From contig DGVD01000013.1 of the NCBI GenBank assembly GCA_002395835.1, positions 16,387 to 80,386 of the forward strand: a stretch of 64,000 bases of DNA, given 5' to 3'. Numbering within the stretch: the stretch's first letter is position 1; each line of letters starts with the position of its first letter. Both the position numbers and the translations under genes were made by a program. Of the stretch, positions 7,430-15,938 are shown one piece after another. Source of the DNA: Bacteroidales bacterium UBA4293 (lineage in GTDB: Bacteria > Bacteroidota > Bacteroidia > Bacteroidales > Bacteroidaceae). The notes below the pieces were generated by a model. The model worked only from the letters and a program-made list of their open reading frames with translations, was not told where the DNA came from and did no database searches.

Positions 7430-9835
7430 TTATTTTGCATTCTTTACATATTTCTCCAACCAAGCATCTTGCTCATAAAGCAAGTGGAGCACATTCTCCT
7501 TGGCCGTATAGTGATGACTTTCCAGAGGAAGCACCACATACCGCACGGTAGCTTTATGCCCCTTCAGAGCCTGATAGAAACGCTCACTCTGAATAGGGAA
7601 AGTACCGGTATTGTTGTCCAATTCCCCATGAATCAGCAGCAGGGCACCGCTCAGCTTATCAGCATACATGAACGGAGACATCGCATTATAAACCTCAGGT
7701 GCCTCCCAGTAAGTACGAGTCTCACTCTGGAATCCAAAAGGTGTCAAGGTACGGTTGTAGGCTCCACTACGGGCTATACCTGCCTTGAACAACTTGGTAT
7801 GGGTCATGAGGTTTCCGGTCATGAAACCACCGTAGGAATGACCTCCCACTCCGATACGGGCTGTATCGCCCACACCCAGGTCATAGATAGCCTTTACGGC
7901 AGCCTCCGCATCCATGACCAACTGCTCAATGTAGTTGTCGTTAGGTTCCGTAGTTTCCGTACCCACGATAGGCATTTCCACACTTTCCATGACACAATAT
8001 CCACGAGTCACGAACATGGCAGGGAAACGGTAGGTCATGACTGGGAAAGTATACTTGGAACCACGTACCTGGGCCGCATCTGCCTTGCTACGGTATTCAC
8101 GAGGATAACCCACCATATAAACTGGCAGACGACCATCCCGATCCTTATCGTATCCCGCAGGCAAGTAGACTGTAGCCGTAAGGTCCACCCCATCGGCACG
8201 CTTATACTTAATCTGCTCATGCGTTACACCCTCCATGGCCTTGTAAGGATTCTCAAAGCTAGTGAGAGCCTTCTCGCTCTTCTTTTTCAAATCGCGCAGA
8301 TAGATATTGGCAGGACGGGTGTTTGATTCCCTAGAAGTGATGAACTGCAGTTTCGCAATGTCCTTATTGGCAATGACCTGCTCATAGTAAGGAGCCTGAC
8401 AGCGCCACAAGATGGTATTTTTCTTCTTGGCAATGTCGTACCGGCTCACATAAGGCATATCTCCATCATCGGAGGCACCCTCACTATTCAGCATCAGCAT
8501 GTTATGTTTCTTGTCGGTATAGATGACCGGACTACCATACTGTCCCTTGTGCGTCATGATACGCCCCGGATTGGCATAGTTATCCTCCGATTTCCACTCA
8601 AAGATAGTGGTAAGCTTCCCATCACCACAAGGCACGAAACTACTCATGCGGGTGCTATGAGACTGACGACTGGCATCGCTCACGATGGCAAACTGGTCAT
8701 CGCACCACTGTATGCCACGGAAACGCTTCGGAGTCTTTACCACCAGCTGCTTCTCCCCACTGAAAGGAGCCTCCAACTGATATACAGCATCCAGATAATC
8801 CAGTTTCTTGCCCCTAGGGTTACCTCCATCCAGAGCCTCCACCCAAATGACCGTAGCAGGCTTATCGTTTCTCCAAGTGAAATAACGAGGATAAGGAGAT
8901 GTGGTGTCATAGCCCATGGCAGTGACAATCACCGGATTCTTAGCCAGTGTCTTCACATCCTTACCATGGATATCCATAATTTTTACCGTGGTAGGGAAAT
9001 CACGATAAGTTACCGTATAAGAATAAGGTTTCTCCACCTGAGTGAGCAGCACCATGGAGCCATCGGGAGAAAGACTTACCTGGCTATAGACACCCGGTGT
9101 ACCGATTTCCGTTTCTCCCTGTGGAGTTACCTTCACCAGTTGGGAAGTGAAATAATACTCAAACTGCTCCTCATCGTTCTTGTTCTTGAGCAAATCCTGA
9201 TACGTACGAGCCGGAGAAGAAGTACCCAGGTTCTCCTGTATGATAGGTGTCTGAGGCACATTGTTCAGAGCAGGAGCAGCGCCTCTACCCTGAGGAACAG
9301 CCATGAAGACGAAGTCCGTATCATTGATCCAGTGCAGACGAGTGCCCTGTGTCCCGTTCATCTTGCGGTTTGACAGACGCTTAGCCACACCATCCAAACC
9401 GCAGGCATAGAGATAGATACCATCTTTCTCCTTCACCAGCACAATAAGGCGGTCATTGCTAGGAGCCCATTCCGCATTCCACACCACACAATGGGCAGGA
9501 AGGCCCGTCACCTCGGTTTCTGCTAGCGTATTCGCATCCACAATGGTAGCCTTGTCATAGGCAGGGGTACGGGAGATGCTGTACGTATCCGGATTAAAAC
9601 GTGCACCACCCAGACGATACTCCGTCTGAGCCTGCTCCTCCAGAGAGAGGAAAGGACGCTTGTTCAGCTGCACCATATAGGTACAAGCATCGTTGAACTC
9701 CACTGCAGGAGTTAATGGAGCCATGGCAATATCCTGCAGCACCTGGGGAGGTAAGCGATAGCCCGACTCTTCCTGAGCTAGAGCAGATGATGCAGAGAAG
9801 GCCGCAGCCAGAAGAATTAATGTTGTCTTTTTCAT
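7430..9835 (-). CDS. S9D glutamyl-endopeptidase-like serine peptidase, secreted
   Basis: This 801-residue protein has a signal peptide (1-20, ending ALAQ), an N-terminal beta-propeller region and a C-terminal alpha/beta hydrolase domain from about 560. The catalytic triad is visible: Ser667 in GGHSYGGFMT, Asp740 in HGELDNNTG and His774 in PLESHHY. The stretch after the serine (IARSGAYNRTLTPFGFQ) is close to plant chloroplast glutamyl endopeptidase, so the S9D subfamily fits better than dipeptidyl peptidase IV or S9A. It lies downstream of a SusC/SusD pair but after a hairpin terminator, with no room for a promoter of its own, so it depends on readthrough. Probable role: trimming peptides in the periplasm, where its signal peptide would place it. 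Confidence 0.9.
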   Translation of the reverse strand: MKKTTLILLAAAFSASSALAQEESGYRLPPQVLQDIAMAPLTPAVEFNDACTYMVQLNKRPFLSLEEQAQTEYRLGGARFNPDTYSISRTPAYDKATIVDANTLAETEVTGLPAHCVVWNAEWAPSNDRLIVLVKEKDGIYLYACGLDGVAKRLSNRKMNGTQGTRLHWINDTDFVFMAVPQGRGAAPALNNVPQTPIIQENLGTSSPARTYQDLLKNKNDEEQFEYYFTSQLVKVTPQGETEIGTPGVYSQVSLSPDGSMVLLTQVEKPYSYTVTYRDFPTTVKIMDIHGKDVKTLAKNPVIVTAMGYDTTSPYPRYFTWRNDKPATVIWVEALDGGNPRGKKLDYLDAVYQLEAPFSGEKQLVVKTPKRFRGIQWCDDQFAIVSDASRQSHSTRMSSFVPCGDGKLTTIFEWKSEDNYANPGRIMTHKGQYGSPVIYTDKKHNMLMLNSEGASDDGDMPYVSRYDIAKKKNTILWRCQAPYYEQVIANKDIAKLQFITSRESNTRPANIYLRDLKKKSEKALTSFENPYKAMEGVTHEQIKYKRADGVDLTATVYLPAGYDKDRDGRLPVYMVGYPREYRSKADAAQVRGSKYTFPVMTYRFPAMFVTRGYCVMESVEMPIVGTETTEPNDNYIEQLVMDAEAAVKAIYDLGVGDTARIGVGGHSYGGFMTGNLMTHTKLFKAGIARSGAYNRTLTPFGFQSETRTYWEAPEVYNAMSPFMYADKLSGALLLIHGELDNNTGTFPIQSERFYQALKGHKATVRYVVLPLESHHYTAKENVLHLLYEQDAWLEKYVKNAK

Positions 9836-9855
9836 GTGTAAGGGTTATTTAAACT

Positions 9856-9885
9856 AAAAACAGGAAGAGGCCGAACCCCTTCCTG
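9856..9885 (-). terminator. Hairpin with T-run between susD and the S9D peptidase gene
   Basis: The stem CAGGAAG (9861-9867) pairs with CTTCCTG (9879-9885), with further inner GG/CC pairs, and is followed on the minus strand by TTTTTAG. Only about 20 bases separate its end from the peptidase ATG, so it probably acts as a partial terminator that sets the ratio of SusCD to peptidase. Confidence 0.7.
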
Positions 9886-9893
9886 TATTTAGA

Positions 9894-9909
9894 TAGGATC
9901 TAGATCCTA
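9894..9909. repeat. Perfect 16-bp palindrome after susD
   Basis: TAGGATCTAGATCCTA is its own reverse complement with no loop. It sits 4 bases past the susD stop and just before the hairpin at 9861-9885. It may be a protein-binding or RNA-processing site; its function is unknown. Confidence 0.5.
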
Positions 9910-9913
9910 AAGT

Positions 9914-11422
9914 TTAATAGTTGTATGTGCATAGTGGGTTGTAATCAACTTCATGCTGAGGAATCTCGAATACCCAACCATCAGCATCAGCATCCTTGAA
10001 TGTGAAACCACAGAGAGCAGCATCAGACAAAGAGTCACGCTGAAGATCCTGATGCAGACGCTTCAAGTCGAAGTAACGCTGACCTTCACCCCAGAGCTCT
10101 ACGCGACGGCTGTTCATAATTTCAGTAATGAATGCCTCACCGGTATTGTTGCTAGTGGTATATTCAGGGTCACGAGTCTGCTGGAACTTGGTGAAGATTT
10201 CCTTAGCTGCACTTTCCTGACCAGCACGAGCATAAGCCTCAGATGCAATCAGGTAAAGCTCAGCCAGACGCATGAAAGCTACATTACCTACAGCATTGGA
10301 AGTAGCACGAGCTCTAAACTTACGGTTCTGGTAAGGAGCCTTTTTGTAGTTTGATGCAGGAACATCAGCAGTTCCAGTAGGATCAGCCCAAGCACGGCGA
10401 TAGTCAGTCTCAGACATGCTATCATACAATTCCTTATTCATACAGTTCACATAGCTACGTACTGCTGAAGAGTTGAAGTTCCATGACATGTATGCATAGA
10501 AGGAATAGAAGTATACAGTCTGGTCATCTGGAGTCAAAGCAGCGTAAAGAGCCTCCTTGGCATCGCTGGTAATATCAGCAAAACCGCAAGTGAACTCCTC
10601 TGGAGTAGACATCAGTTTGAAGCCTTCAGACTCAGCCACGCTGATAGCCTGCTCTGCATACTTAGCTGCATTGGTATAATCGCCCATGGTCAGAGCCACA
10701 CGTGCCTTCAGACCCAGAGCAACCTTCTCGCTATAGTGGTTCACATCGTTAACCACCTTGCCTGCCAGTAATGAAACGGCATTGTCCAAGTCGGCATTAA
10801 TCAGTCTATAAACCTCATCTACCGGAGTACGCTCCATTTCTACCACCTCTGAAGTTAGACGATAAGGAACACCAGGCTGAGTATTGTTAGCGCCAGGCAC
10901 ATAGCTCTTAGCATACTGCTGAACCATGTCATAGTGAGCAAATGCACGGATACAGAGAGCCTCACCCTTAATCTGGTCATAGAGATCCTGGTCTGCACCA
11001 GAAAGTGCTTCCCTATCTATTTTTTCCAAAGCCTCAAGAATCTTATTGGCATTCAGAATCCACTGGTAGTAAACTCTCCAGTAGCTAGTCTGATAGCCAC
11101 TAGACTTATCCATGTGATACTGCCAAGTAGCCTGACGAGACCACCAGTTACTAGTAGCATGACAAGTAATATCATCGGCTGCCCAGTCACGAGTGAACAT
11201 GAAACCAGGAAGACCACCAAAACACTGGTAACTAGATTCCTGGGATACCATTTCCCTGTGGATACCGTTCAGAGCCAGGTAAACACCGTTGACAGTCTCT
11301 GCCATTACCACATCAGATACCTGATCGGTAGGAACGGTCTCCAGATAATCGTCGCTACAGCCCACCAAAGCTACTGCAGACAGAACAATTAAACCTTTTG
11401 TTATATTTTTGATTGCTTTCAT
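9914..11422 (-). CDS. SusD/RagB family outer-membrane lipoprotein (pair 2)
   Basis: This protein of about 502 residues is the surface lid of a SusCD transporter. The lipobox ALVGC puts the lipidated cysteine at 22, followed by SDD, an acidic stretch of the kind that sends lipoproteins to the cell surface in Bacteroidetes. TPR-like helices typical of SusD fill the N-terminal half, and the family C-terminal signature is present (INSRRVELWGEGQRYFDLKR-like region: MNSRRVELWGEGQRYFDLK). I chose the ATG at 11422, preceded by AGGAAAGG, over the ATG at 11455: it gives a proper signal peptide and leaves 19 bases after susC, whereas the upstream ATG would overlap susC. The ligand is unknown; nearby peptidases favour peptides. 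Confidence 0.92.
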   Translation of the reverse strand: MKAIKNITKGLIVLSAVALVGCSDDYLETVPTDQVSDVVMAETVNGVYLALNGIHREMVSQESSYQCFGGLPGFMFTRDWAADDITCHATSNWWSRQATWQYHMDKSSGYQTSYWRVYYQWILNANKILEALEKIDREALSGADQDLYDQIKGEALCIRAFAHYDMVQQYAKSYVPGANNTQPGVPYRLTSEVVEMERTPVDEVYRLINADLDNAVSLLAGKVVNDVNHYSEKVALGLKARVALTMGDYTNAAKYAEQAISVAESEGFKLMSTPEEFTCGFADITSDAKEALYAALTPDDQTVYFYSFYAYMSWNFNSSAVRSYVNCMNKELYDSMSETDYRRAWADPTGTADVPASNYKKAPYQNRKFRARATSNAVGNVAFMRLAELYLIASEAYARAGQESAAKEIFTKFQQTRDPEYTTSNNTGEAFITEIMNSRRVELWGEGQRYFDLKRLHQDLQRDSLSDAALCGFTFKDADADGWVFEIPQHEVDYNPLCTYNY

Positions 11423-11441
11423 ATACATTTCCTTTCCTGAA

Positions 11442-14400
11442 TTAGAATCCAACATTCAGACCAATCGTAAAGTTACGGCTTGGCATATACTCATTATAAG
11501 TCAGACCAGAGAAGTTTGCCATTGGGTTCAAACCCTGACGAGCCTTGAGCATGAATACATTCTCACAAGTCAGGTTCAAACGAGCAGTCTTGATCTGTAC
11601 CTTGCTCAACAGTGACTTTGGAAGCTGGTAGCTCAAGTTTATAGAACGCAGGTTCAAGTAATCAGAGCTAGTCAACCAACGTGTGCTGTTGGTGCTGACC
11701 ATGTTATTAGAATAAGTAGCATTACCATCCAGACGTGGAACGTCAGCAATGTCACCTGGCTTCATCCAAGCCTTGCCCATATCCACGTGCATAGCAGATG
11801 CATACTCACCTGGAGTCATCAGTCTAGCATAAGAAGAATCCAGGATCTTACCACCCAGCTGATAAGAGAAGGTAGCAGACAGAGAAACAGCCTTATAACC
11901 CAGGTTGAAGTTGAAACCACCATAAACGGTAGGATTAGATCTGCCTGACCAGTCTTTCTTAGCATAAGTTACAGAAGAAGTATATTCCTTACCATCTACA
12001 GTTACCTTATCAGCAGTTGGAACATTTGCACCATCCTCAATGAGGTAATAACCTGTACCGGTCTGAGGATCTACACCCTGCCACTGGTACAACCAGAACT
12101 CATACATAGACTTACCTTCCATCCATTTCTTAGAACCGTTTACATAACCGTTCTCCTTCATATCGTCTGGAAGAGTCTTCAACTCGTTCTTCAGGAATGT
12201 AGCGTTAGCACCTACAGAAAGGTTCCAGTCGCGTGACTGAATAATGCGGTAATCCAAGTTGATTTCCACACCGTAGTTAGCTACCTTACCAATGTTCTTA
12301 GTAATAGAAGAAACACCAGTAGAATAAGCCTGAGCTACATCGAAGAGCAGATCTTTAGATTCCTTACGGAAATACTCTATGCTACCGCTCAACTTGTTGT
12401 CCCAGAAACCGAATTCAACAGCAGCATCGGTAGAAACCTGAGTTTCCCACATGATGTCAGGGTTAGAAATCTCGGTGAAGTACATACCAGCTTCAGTACC
12501 GTTGTTCTTACCCAGTGTATAAAGGGTCTGATATGGATAGTAACCGATACCCTGGTCGTTACCAGTCTGACCGTAAGATGCACGGATCTTCAAGTTGTTA
12601 ATCCATTCGATATCCTTCATGAAGTTCTCCTGAGTAAGACGCCAGCTCAAACCGAATGACCAGAAGTCACCCCAGCGGTGGTCCTTAGCGAAACGAGAAC
12701 TACCATCATGACGATAAGAAACAGAAGCATAGTACTTGTTGTCATAGTCATAGTTTACACGACCGAAGAAACCTTCCTTGGTATATTCATCGGTATAAGA
12801 AGTCAACTCGCTGATGTTTACATAGTTCTCAAAGTCATAGATACCATGAATAGTCTCACCTGTCTTCATAGAATACATGTACTCACGCTTCCATGAATGG
12901 TTCTCATGACCCAGAGTTACATCTACAGTGTGACGATCAAAGCTCTTGTTGTACTGAGCAATCTGGTTGAAGGTCTGAGTGAGATCACGATAAGAAGTAA
13001 TGGTCAAACGAGCAGGTCCTGCAGTACCATCACCTACGTAAGGGTTCTCATAACGCTTAGCACGATAATCCAAGTTGTTCAGAGAGTAGTTTACGGTGAA
13101 AGACAGACCCTCGATAGGAGTGATAGTCACATAAGCCTTACCAGACTCATTCATACGATGGTAGTTACGGTCATTCCACAACTGCTCTACCATACCGTCA
13201 CGACCTACATAGGTACCTACCAGACGGTCGTAGTAGCCGTATGCATATCTGCTAGCATCGGTAGTTACATTGCCATCCTCATCCAGGTAAGCACCTGTTT
13301 CAGGATCATGACGATGGATAGGCATGTAAGGAGCGATGGAACGAGCAAACATCTGCAAGTTAGAATAACTAGAAGAGTTATCAGAGTTTGCATTAGAATA
13401 GCTAGAGCTGGTACGAGTGAAACCCAGGTTCAAACCTGTCTTCAGCCACTTGGTAGGAGATACGTTGTAATTGATACGACCGGTGTAACGCTCAAAGTCG
13501 GTCTTAATCATGTAACCATTATCCTTCAAGTAACCTACAGATGCATAAGTATCGCTCTTATCGGTCTTGGTGTTATAGCTCAAGATATACTCCTGACGGT
13601 GACCAGTCTTGAACATAGCATCTTCCCAGTCCAAGTCCTCACCCCACTTGTAACCTGAGTAGCTACCCAGTTTACCGTTGGTGTCCACTACAGCGTTATC
13701 AGCCAATCCCTTGAAGATGTTATACTGCAAGAAACTTTTTACCAGGTTCTCACTAGCATAAGAAGCTGCAGCAGCCTCGTCAGCACCAGCTGTGATACGA
13801 GCATTCTTAATCTTGTGCCAAGTAGTTACATAGTAGTCGTCTACACCCATGGTAGCATAGTCCTTATATGCACGGTTAGACCAACCCTGGTTGATAGTCA
13901 AGTTTACCCCCACAGCACCGTTAGTGCCAGCCTGACCACTCTTAGTAGTGATCAATACTACACCGTTACCTGCAGAAGCACCATACAGAGAAGTAGAAGC
14001 AGCATCCTTCAGGATGGTCATGCTCTCAATATCGGCAGGGTTAATATCACTGATACTTCCATTGTACACAGCACCATCCACTACATACAGAGGAGCGTTA
14101 GAAGCATTCACGGAACCGAAACCACGGATACGGATGCTAGCACCATCACCTGGCTGACCAGTAGCAGCAGTTACCTGCACACCAGAAGTATTACCTTCCA
14201 GAGCATTGGTAGCGTTGGAAATAGCACGCTTTTCCAATGTCTGAGTACCTACAGAAGATGCGGAACCTGTGAAGGAAGACTTCTTAGCAGTACCATAAGC
14301 TACTACGATGACATCTTCCAGCACCTCTGAATCGCTCTGAAGTACGATTCTCATATTCGCTCTGATAGCCACCTCTTCGGTCTTCATACCTACGTAAGAG

Positions 14401-14621
14401 ACCACGAGGGTCTTAGCAGAACTAGGAACGCCCGTCAAGGTAAATCTACCATCCAGGTCTGTAACAGTACCTACGGTAGTTCCCTTAACTAAAATAGAAG
14501 CACCCACGATAGGTTCATTATCCTCTTGAGAAAGGACAACACCCTGAACACGGGTCTGGGCAATTGCAAGACCTATCACTGCAAACAGGCAGGTCATAAA
14601 CAACACAATTCTTTTCTTCAT
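11442..14621 (-). CDS. SusC/RagA family TonB-dependent transporter (pair 2)
   Basis: This 1059-residue outer-membrane transporter has a signal peptide (1-21), a carboxypeptidase-regulatory-like domain at about 24-105, a TonB-box-like segment (EVLEDVIVVAYG), a plug domain at about 115-230 (VVDGAVYNG... ILKDAASTSLYGA) and a C-terminal 22-strand beta-barrel. There is no STN domain, so direct signalling to an anti-sigma factor is not expected. It starts the susC-susD-peptidase unit. Its first 185 residues are very like those of the second SusC at 17544-20690 while the barrels differ, which points to duplication followed by change of specificity. Confidence 0.95.
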   Translation of the reverse strand: MKKRIVLFMTCLFAVIGLAIAQTRVQGVVLSQEDNEPIVGASILVKGTTVGTVTDLDGRFTLTGVPSSAKTLVVSYVGMKTEEVAIRANMRIVLQSDSEVLEDVIVVAYGTAKKSSFTGSASSVGTQTLEKRAISNATNALEGNTSGVQVTAATGQPGDGASIRIRGFGSVNASNAPLYVVDGAVYNGSISDINPADIESMTILKDAASTSLYGASAGNGVVLITTKSGQAGTNGAVGVNLTINQGWSNRAYKDYATMGVDDYYVTTWHKIKNARITAGADEAAAASYASENLVKSFLQYNIFKGLADNAVVDTNGKLGSYSGYKWGEDLDWEDAMFKTGHRQEYILSYNTKTDKSDTYASVGYLKDNGYMIKTDFERYTGRINYNVSPTKWLKTGLNLGFTRTSSSYSNANSDNSSSYSNLQMFARSIAPYMPIHRHDPETGAYLDEDGNVTTDASRYAYGYYDRLVGTYVGRDGMVEQLWNDRNYHRMNESGKAYVTITPIEGLSFTVNYSLNNLDYRAKRYENPYVGDGTAGPARLTITSYRDLTQTFNQIAQYNKSFDRHTVDVTLGHENHSWKREYMYSMKTGETIHGIYDFENYVNISELTSYTDEYTKEGFFGRVNYDYDNKYYASVSYRHDGSSRFAKDHRWGDFWSFGLSWRLTQENFMKDIEWINNLKIRASYGQTGNDQGIGYYPYQTLYTLGKNNGTEAGMYFTEISNPDIMWETQVSTDAAVEFGFWDNKLSGSIEYFRKESKDLLFDVAQAYSTGVSSITKNIGKVANYGVEINLDYRIIQSRDWNLSVGANATFLKNELKTLPDDMKENGYVNGSKKWMEGKSMYEFWLYQWQGVDPQTGTGYYLIEDGANVPTADKVTVDGKEYTSSVTYAKKDWSGRSNPTVYGGFNFNLGYKAVSLSATFSYQLGGKILDSSYARLMTPGEYASAMHVDMGKAWMKPGDIADVPRLDGNATYSNNMVSTNSTRWLTSSDYLNLRSINLSYQLPKSLLSKVQIKTARLNLTCENVFMLKARQGLNPMANFSGLTYNEYMPSRNFTIGLNVGF

Positions 14622-14631
14622 AAGAATAAAC

Positions 14632-14664
14632 TTAGTTAATAATATAAAGGTTTAAATCTCTCAT
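14632..14664 (-). promoter_or_regulatory. Conserved susC leader element, copy 2
   Basis: On the minus strand ATGAGAGA is followed by CTTTATATTATTAACTAA, ending about 10 bases before the SusC start. The other susC has ATGAGAGA and CTTTATATTAACTAA in the same place (20707-20733), although the rest of the two leaders differ. This suggests a shared RNA-level control or translation signal. Confidence 0.5.
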
Positions 14665-14772
14665 ATTTAAATATTCAAACGTAAGGCTACAATCCCTAAA
14701 AAGTATATTTATGTGTCTCTTTTATAAAACGCTATATGCCTCTTAAGCTATTCATGCCTTATCTCTAAAATG

Positions 14773-14804
14773 CAAATAAAACAATTTTTTACTTACAAAA
14801 CAAA
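14773..14804 (-). promoter_or_regulatory. Candidate promoter of susC pair 2
   Basis: On the minus strand TTTG (14804-14801) precedes TTTATTTG (14780-14773) by 20 bases; the second element has one mismatch to TAnnTTTG. It would give a leader of about 145 bases, like the one inferred for the other susC. Confidence 0.4.
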
Positions 14805-14967
14805 TTTTAACGCACAATTTTTTCAGTTTAAAAAATGTTTTTTCCCTTTTCTATCGTTTTGAAAGCAAAAAAGCCTCCTTTTAAGCGATATATTTAAACC
14901 CTTGTGAAAAAAATATGTTAACGTATATTTTTTCTTTAGCATCAGTTAACACAGGATATCTACCTAT

Positions 14968-15008
14968 AAAAAAAGGAGTGCATTCAGAAAAACCGATGCA
15001 CTCCTTTT
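14968..15008 (-). terminator. Intrinsic terminator of the pair-1 SusCD operon
   Basis: A perfect 13-bp stem, AAAAGGAGTGCAT (14971-14983) with ATGCACTCCTTTT (14996-15008), has a 12-base loop and ends in a run of seven T on the minus strand. It lies 21 bases past the lipoprotein gene stop. Confidence 0.92.
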
Positions 15009-15029
15009 ATTTAGGTTAATATCTCTTCA

Positions 15030-15908
15030 TTAATATGGATAACCTTCTGTCCAGTTAAAGGTAAACATTGGTACACCACCTGTAGTATACAAACTCTTCA
15101 TATCTTCACCATCTAACAACAGACCGTAAACTGTGATGTTTCCTTTATCATTGAAGACTGCACAATAACTACCAAAATTAGTTGCATCGTAGTACATATA
15201 GTAATATGGTGAACCATTTGCATAGATACCTACATCATAAATATCATCGTCCAATGTAAGGGTACCGTCTGCACTCAAATGGAAATCGATGTTGTGATTA
15301 CCTGGTTTGTAAGCAGCACCTGGATTCAATTCAGTCCAAACATACAAGTTAGGGTTAGCCAGACGATAGATGTCTGTACCTTCTGCATGCAATACTGGAA
15401 CATCATCGGCAGAAGCCTCAAACCAGTACACATCGGTATAAGTACCGCTACCTGCAGGAAGCCAGTTATAGTCACAAAGCACACCTACCTTAGTAGCTGT
15501 AATGGCTGTATTGGTATTCAGGTCTGCCTGATCCTTATCTGCCTGGCTCAACTCCAGGTCAAAGGTATACAATACACCTTTTTCCATGTTGTTAACAGTC
15601 AGGGTAATTTCAGAAACAGTCTGTCCGTCAGCAAAGTCTACCTTACCACCATTGTTGTCTACGTAAGTACACTCCGTACCTGGAGTAACAGAATAATTTG
15701 CAGTATAAGCGCCCTGACCCACGTTACGAGTTACTCTGACATTCAAAGTATAGGAATTGTCCTGGGTTAATCCATAAGCTGCTTGTTTCTTCTCAAAAGA
15801 GATATTCTGTGCCTTTGGCTCATAAATAGTGCCCTCGTTATCGGTATTACATGCAGCAAAACCGATCATTGCTATGAAAGCAAGTGCTAGATGTTTTAAA
15901 TTCTTCAT
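15030..15908 (-). CDS. Surface lipoprotein of unknown function, third gene of SusCD operon 1
   Basis: This 292-residue protein has a lipoprotein signal (FAAC, cysteine 20) followed by NTDNE, an acidic surface-export-like stretch. Residues 35-130 look like an all-beta, Calx-beta or Ig-like domain (YTLNVRVTRN, ISEITLTVNN-type strands), and the rest is rich in Tyr, Asp and Gly with aromatic clusters. It starts 30 bases after susD, so it belongs to the same operon. The position is that of a SusE/SusF or surface-binding lipoprotein, and the layout suggests ligand capture, but there is no detectable enzyme motif. I do not recognise a named family. Confidence 0.8.
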   Translation of the reverse strand: MKNLKHLALAFIAMIGFAACNTDNEGTIYEPKAQNISFEKKQAAYGLTQDNSYTLNVRVTRNVGQGAYTANYSVTPGTECTYVDNNGGKVDFADGQTVSEITLTVNNMEKGVLYTFDLELSQADKDQADLNTNTAITATKVGVLCDYNWLPAGSGTYTDVYWFEASADDVPVLHAEGTDIYRLANPNLYVWTELNPGAAYKPGNHNIDFHLSADGTLTLDDDIYDVGIYANGSPYYYMYYDATNFGSYCAVFNDKGNITVYGLLLDGEDMKSLYTTGGVPMFTFNWTEGYPY

Positions 15909-15938
15909 CTTCTTTTTCTTTATTAGTCCGACACAAAA

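Larger units (their letters stand above)
14622..15029. other. Intergenic region between SusC pair 2 and the pair-1 lipoprotein gene
   Basis: This 408-base gap has no credible gene. From right to left on the minus strand it holds the terminator of the lipoprotein gene (14968-15008), an AT-rich stretch with a candidate promoter (14773-14804), and a leader of about 145 bases whose last part (14632-14664) resembles the leader of the other susC gene. Confidence 0.7.
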
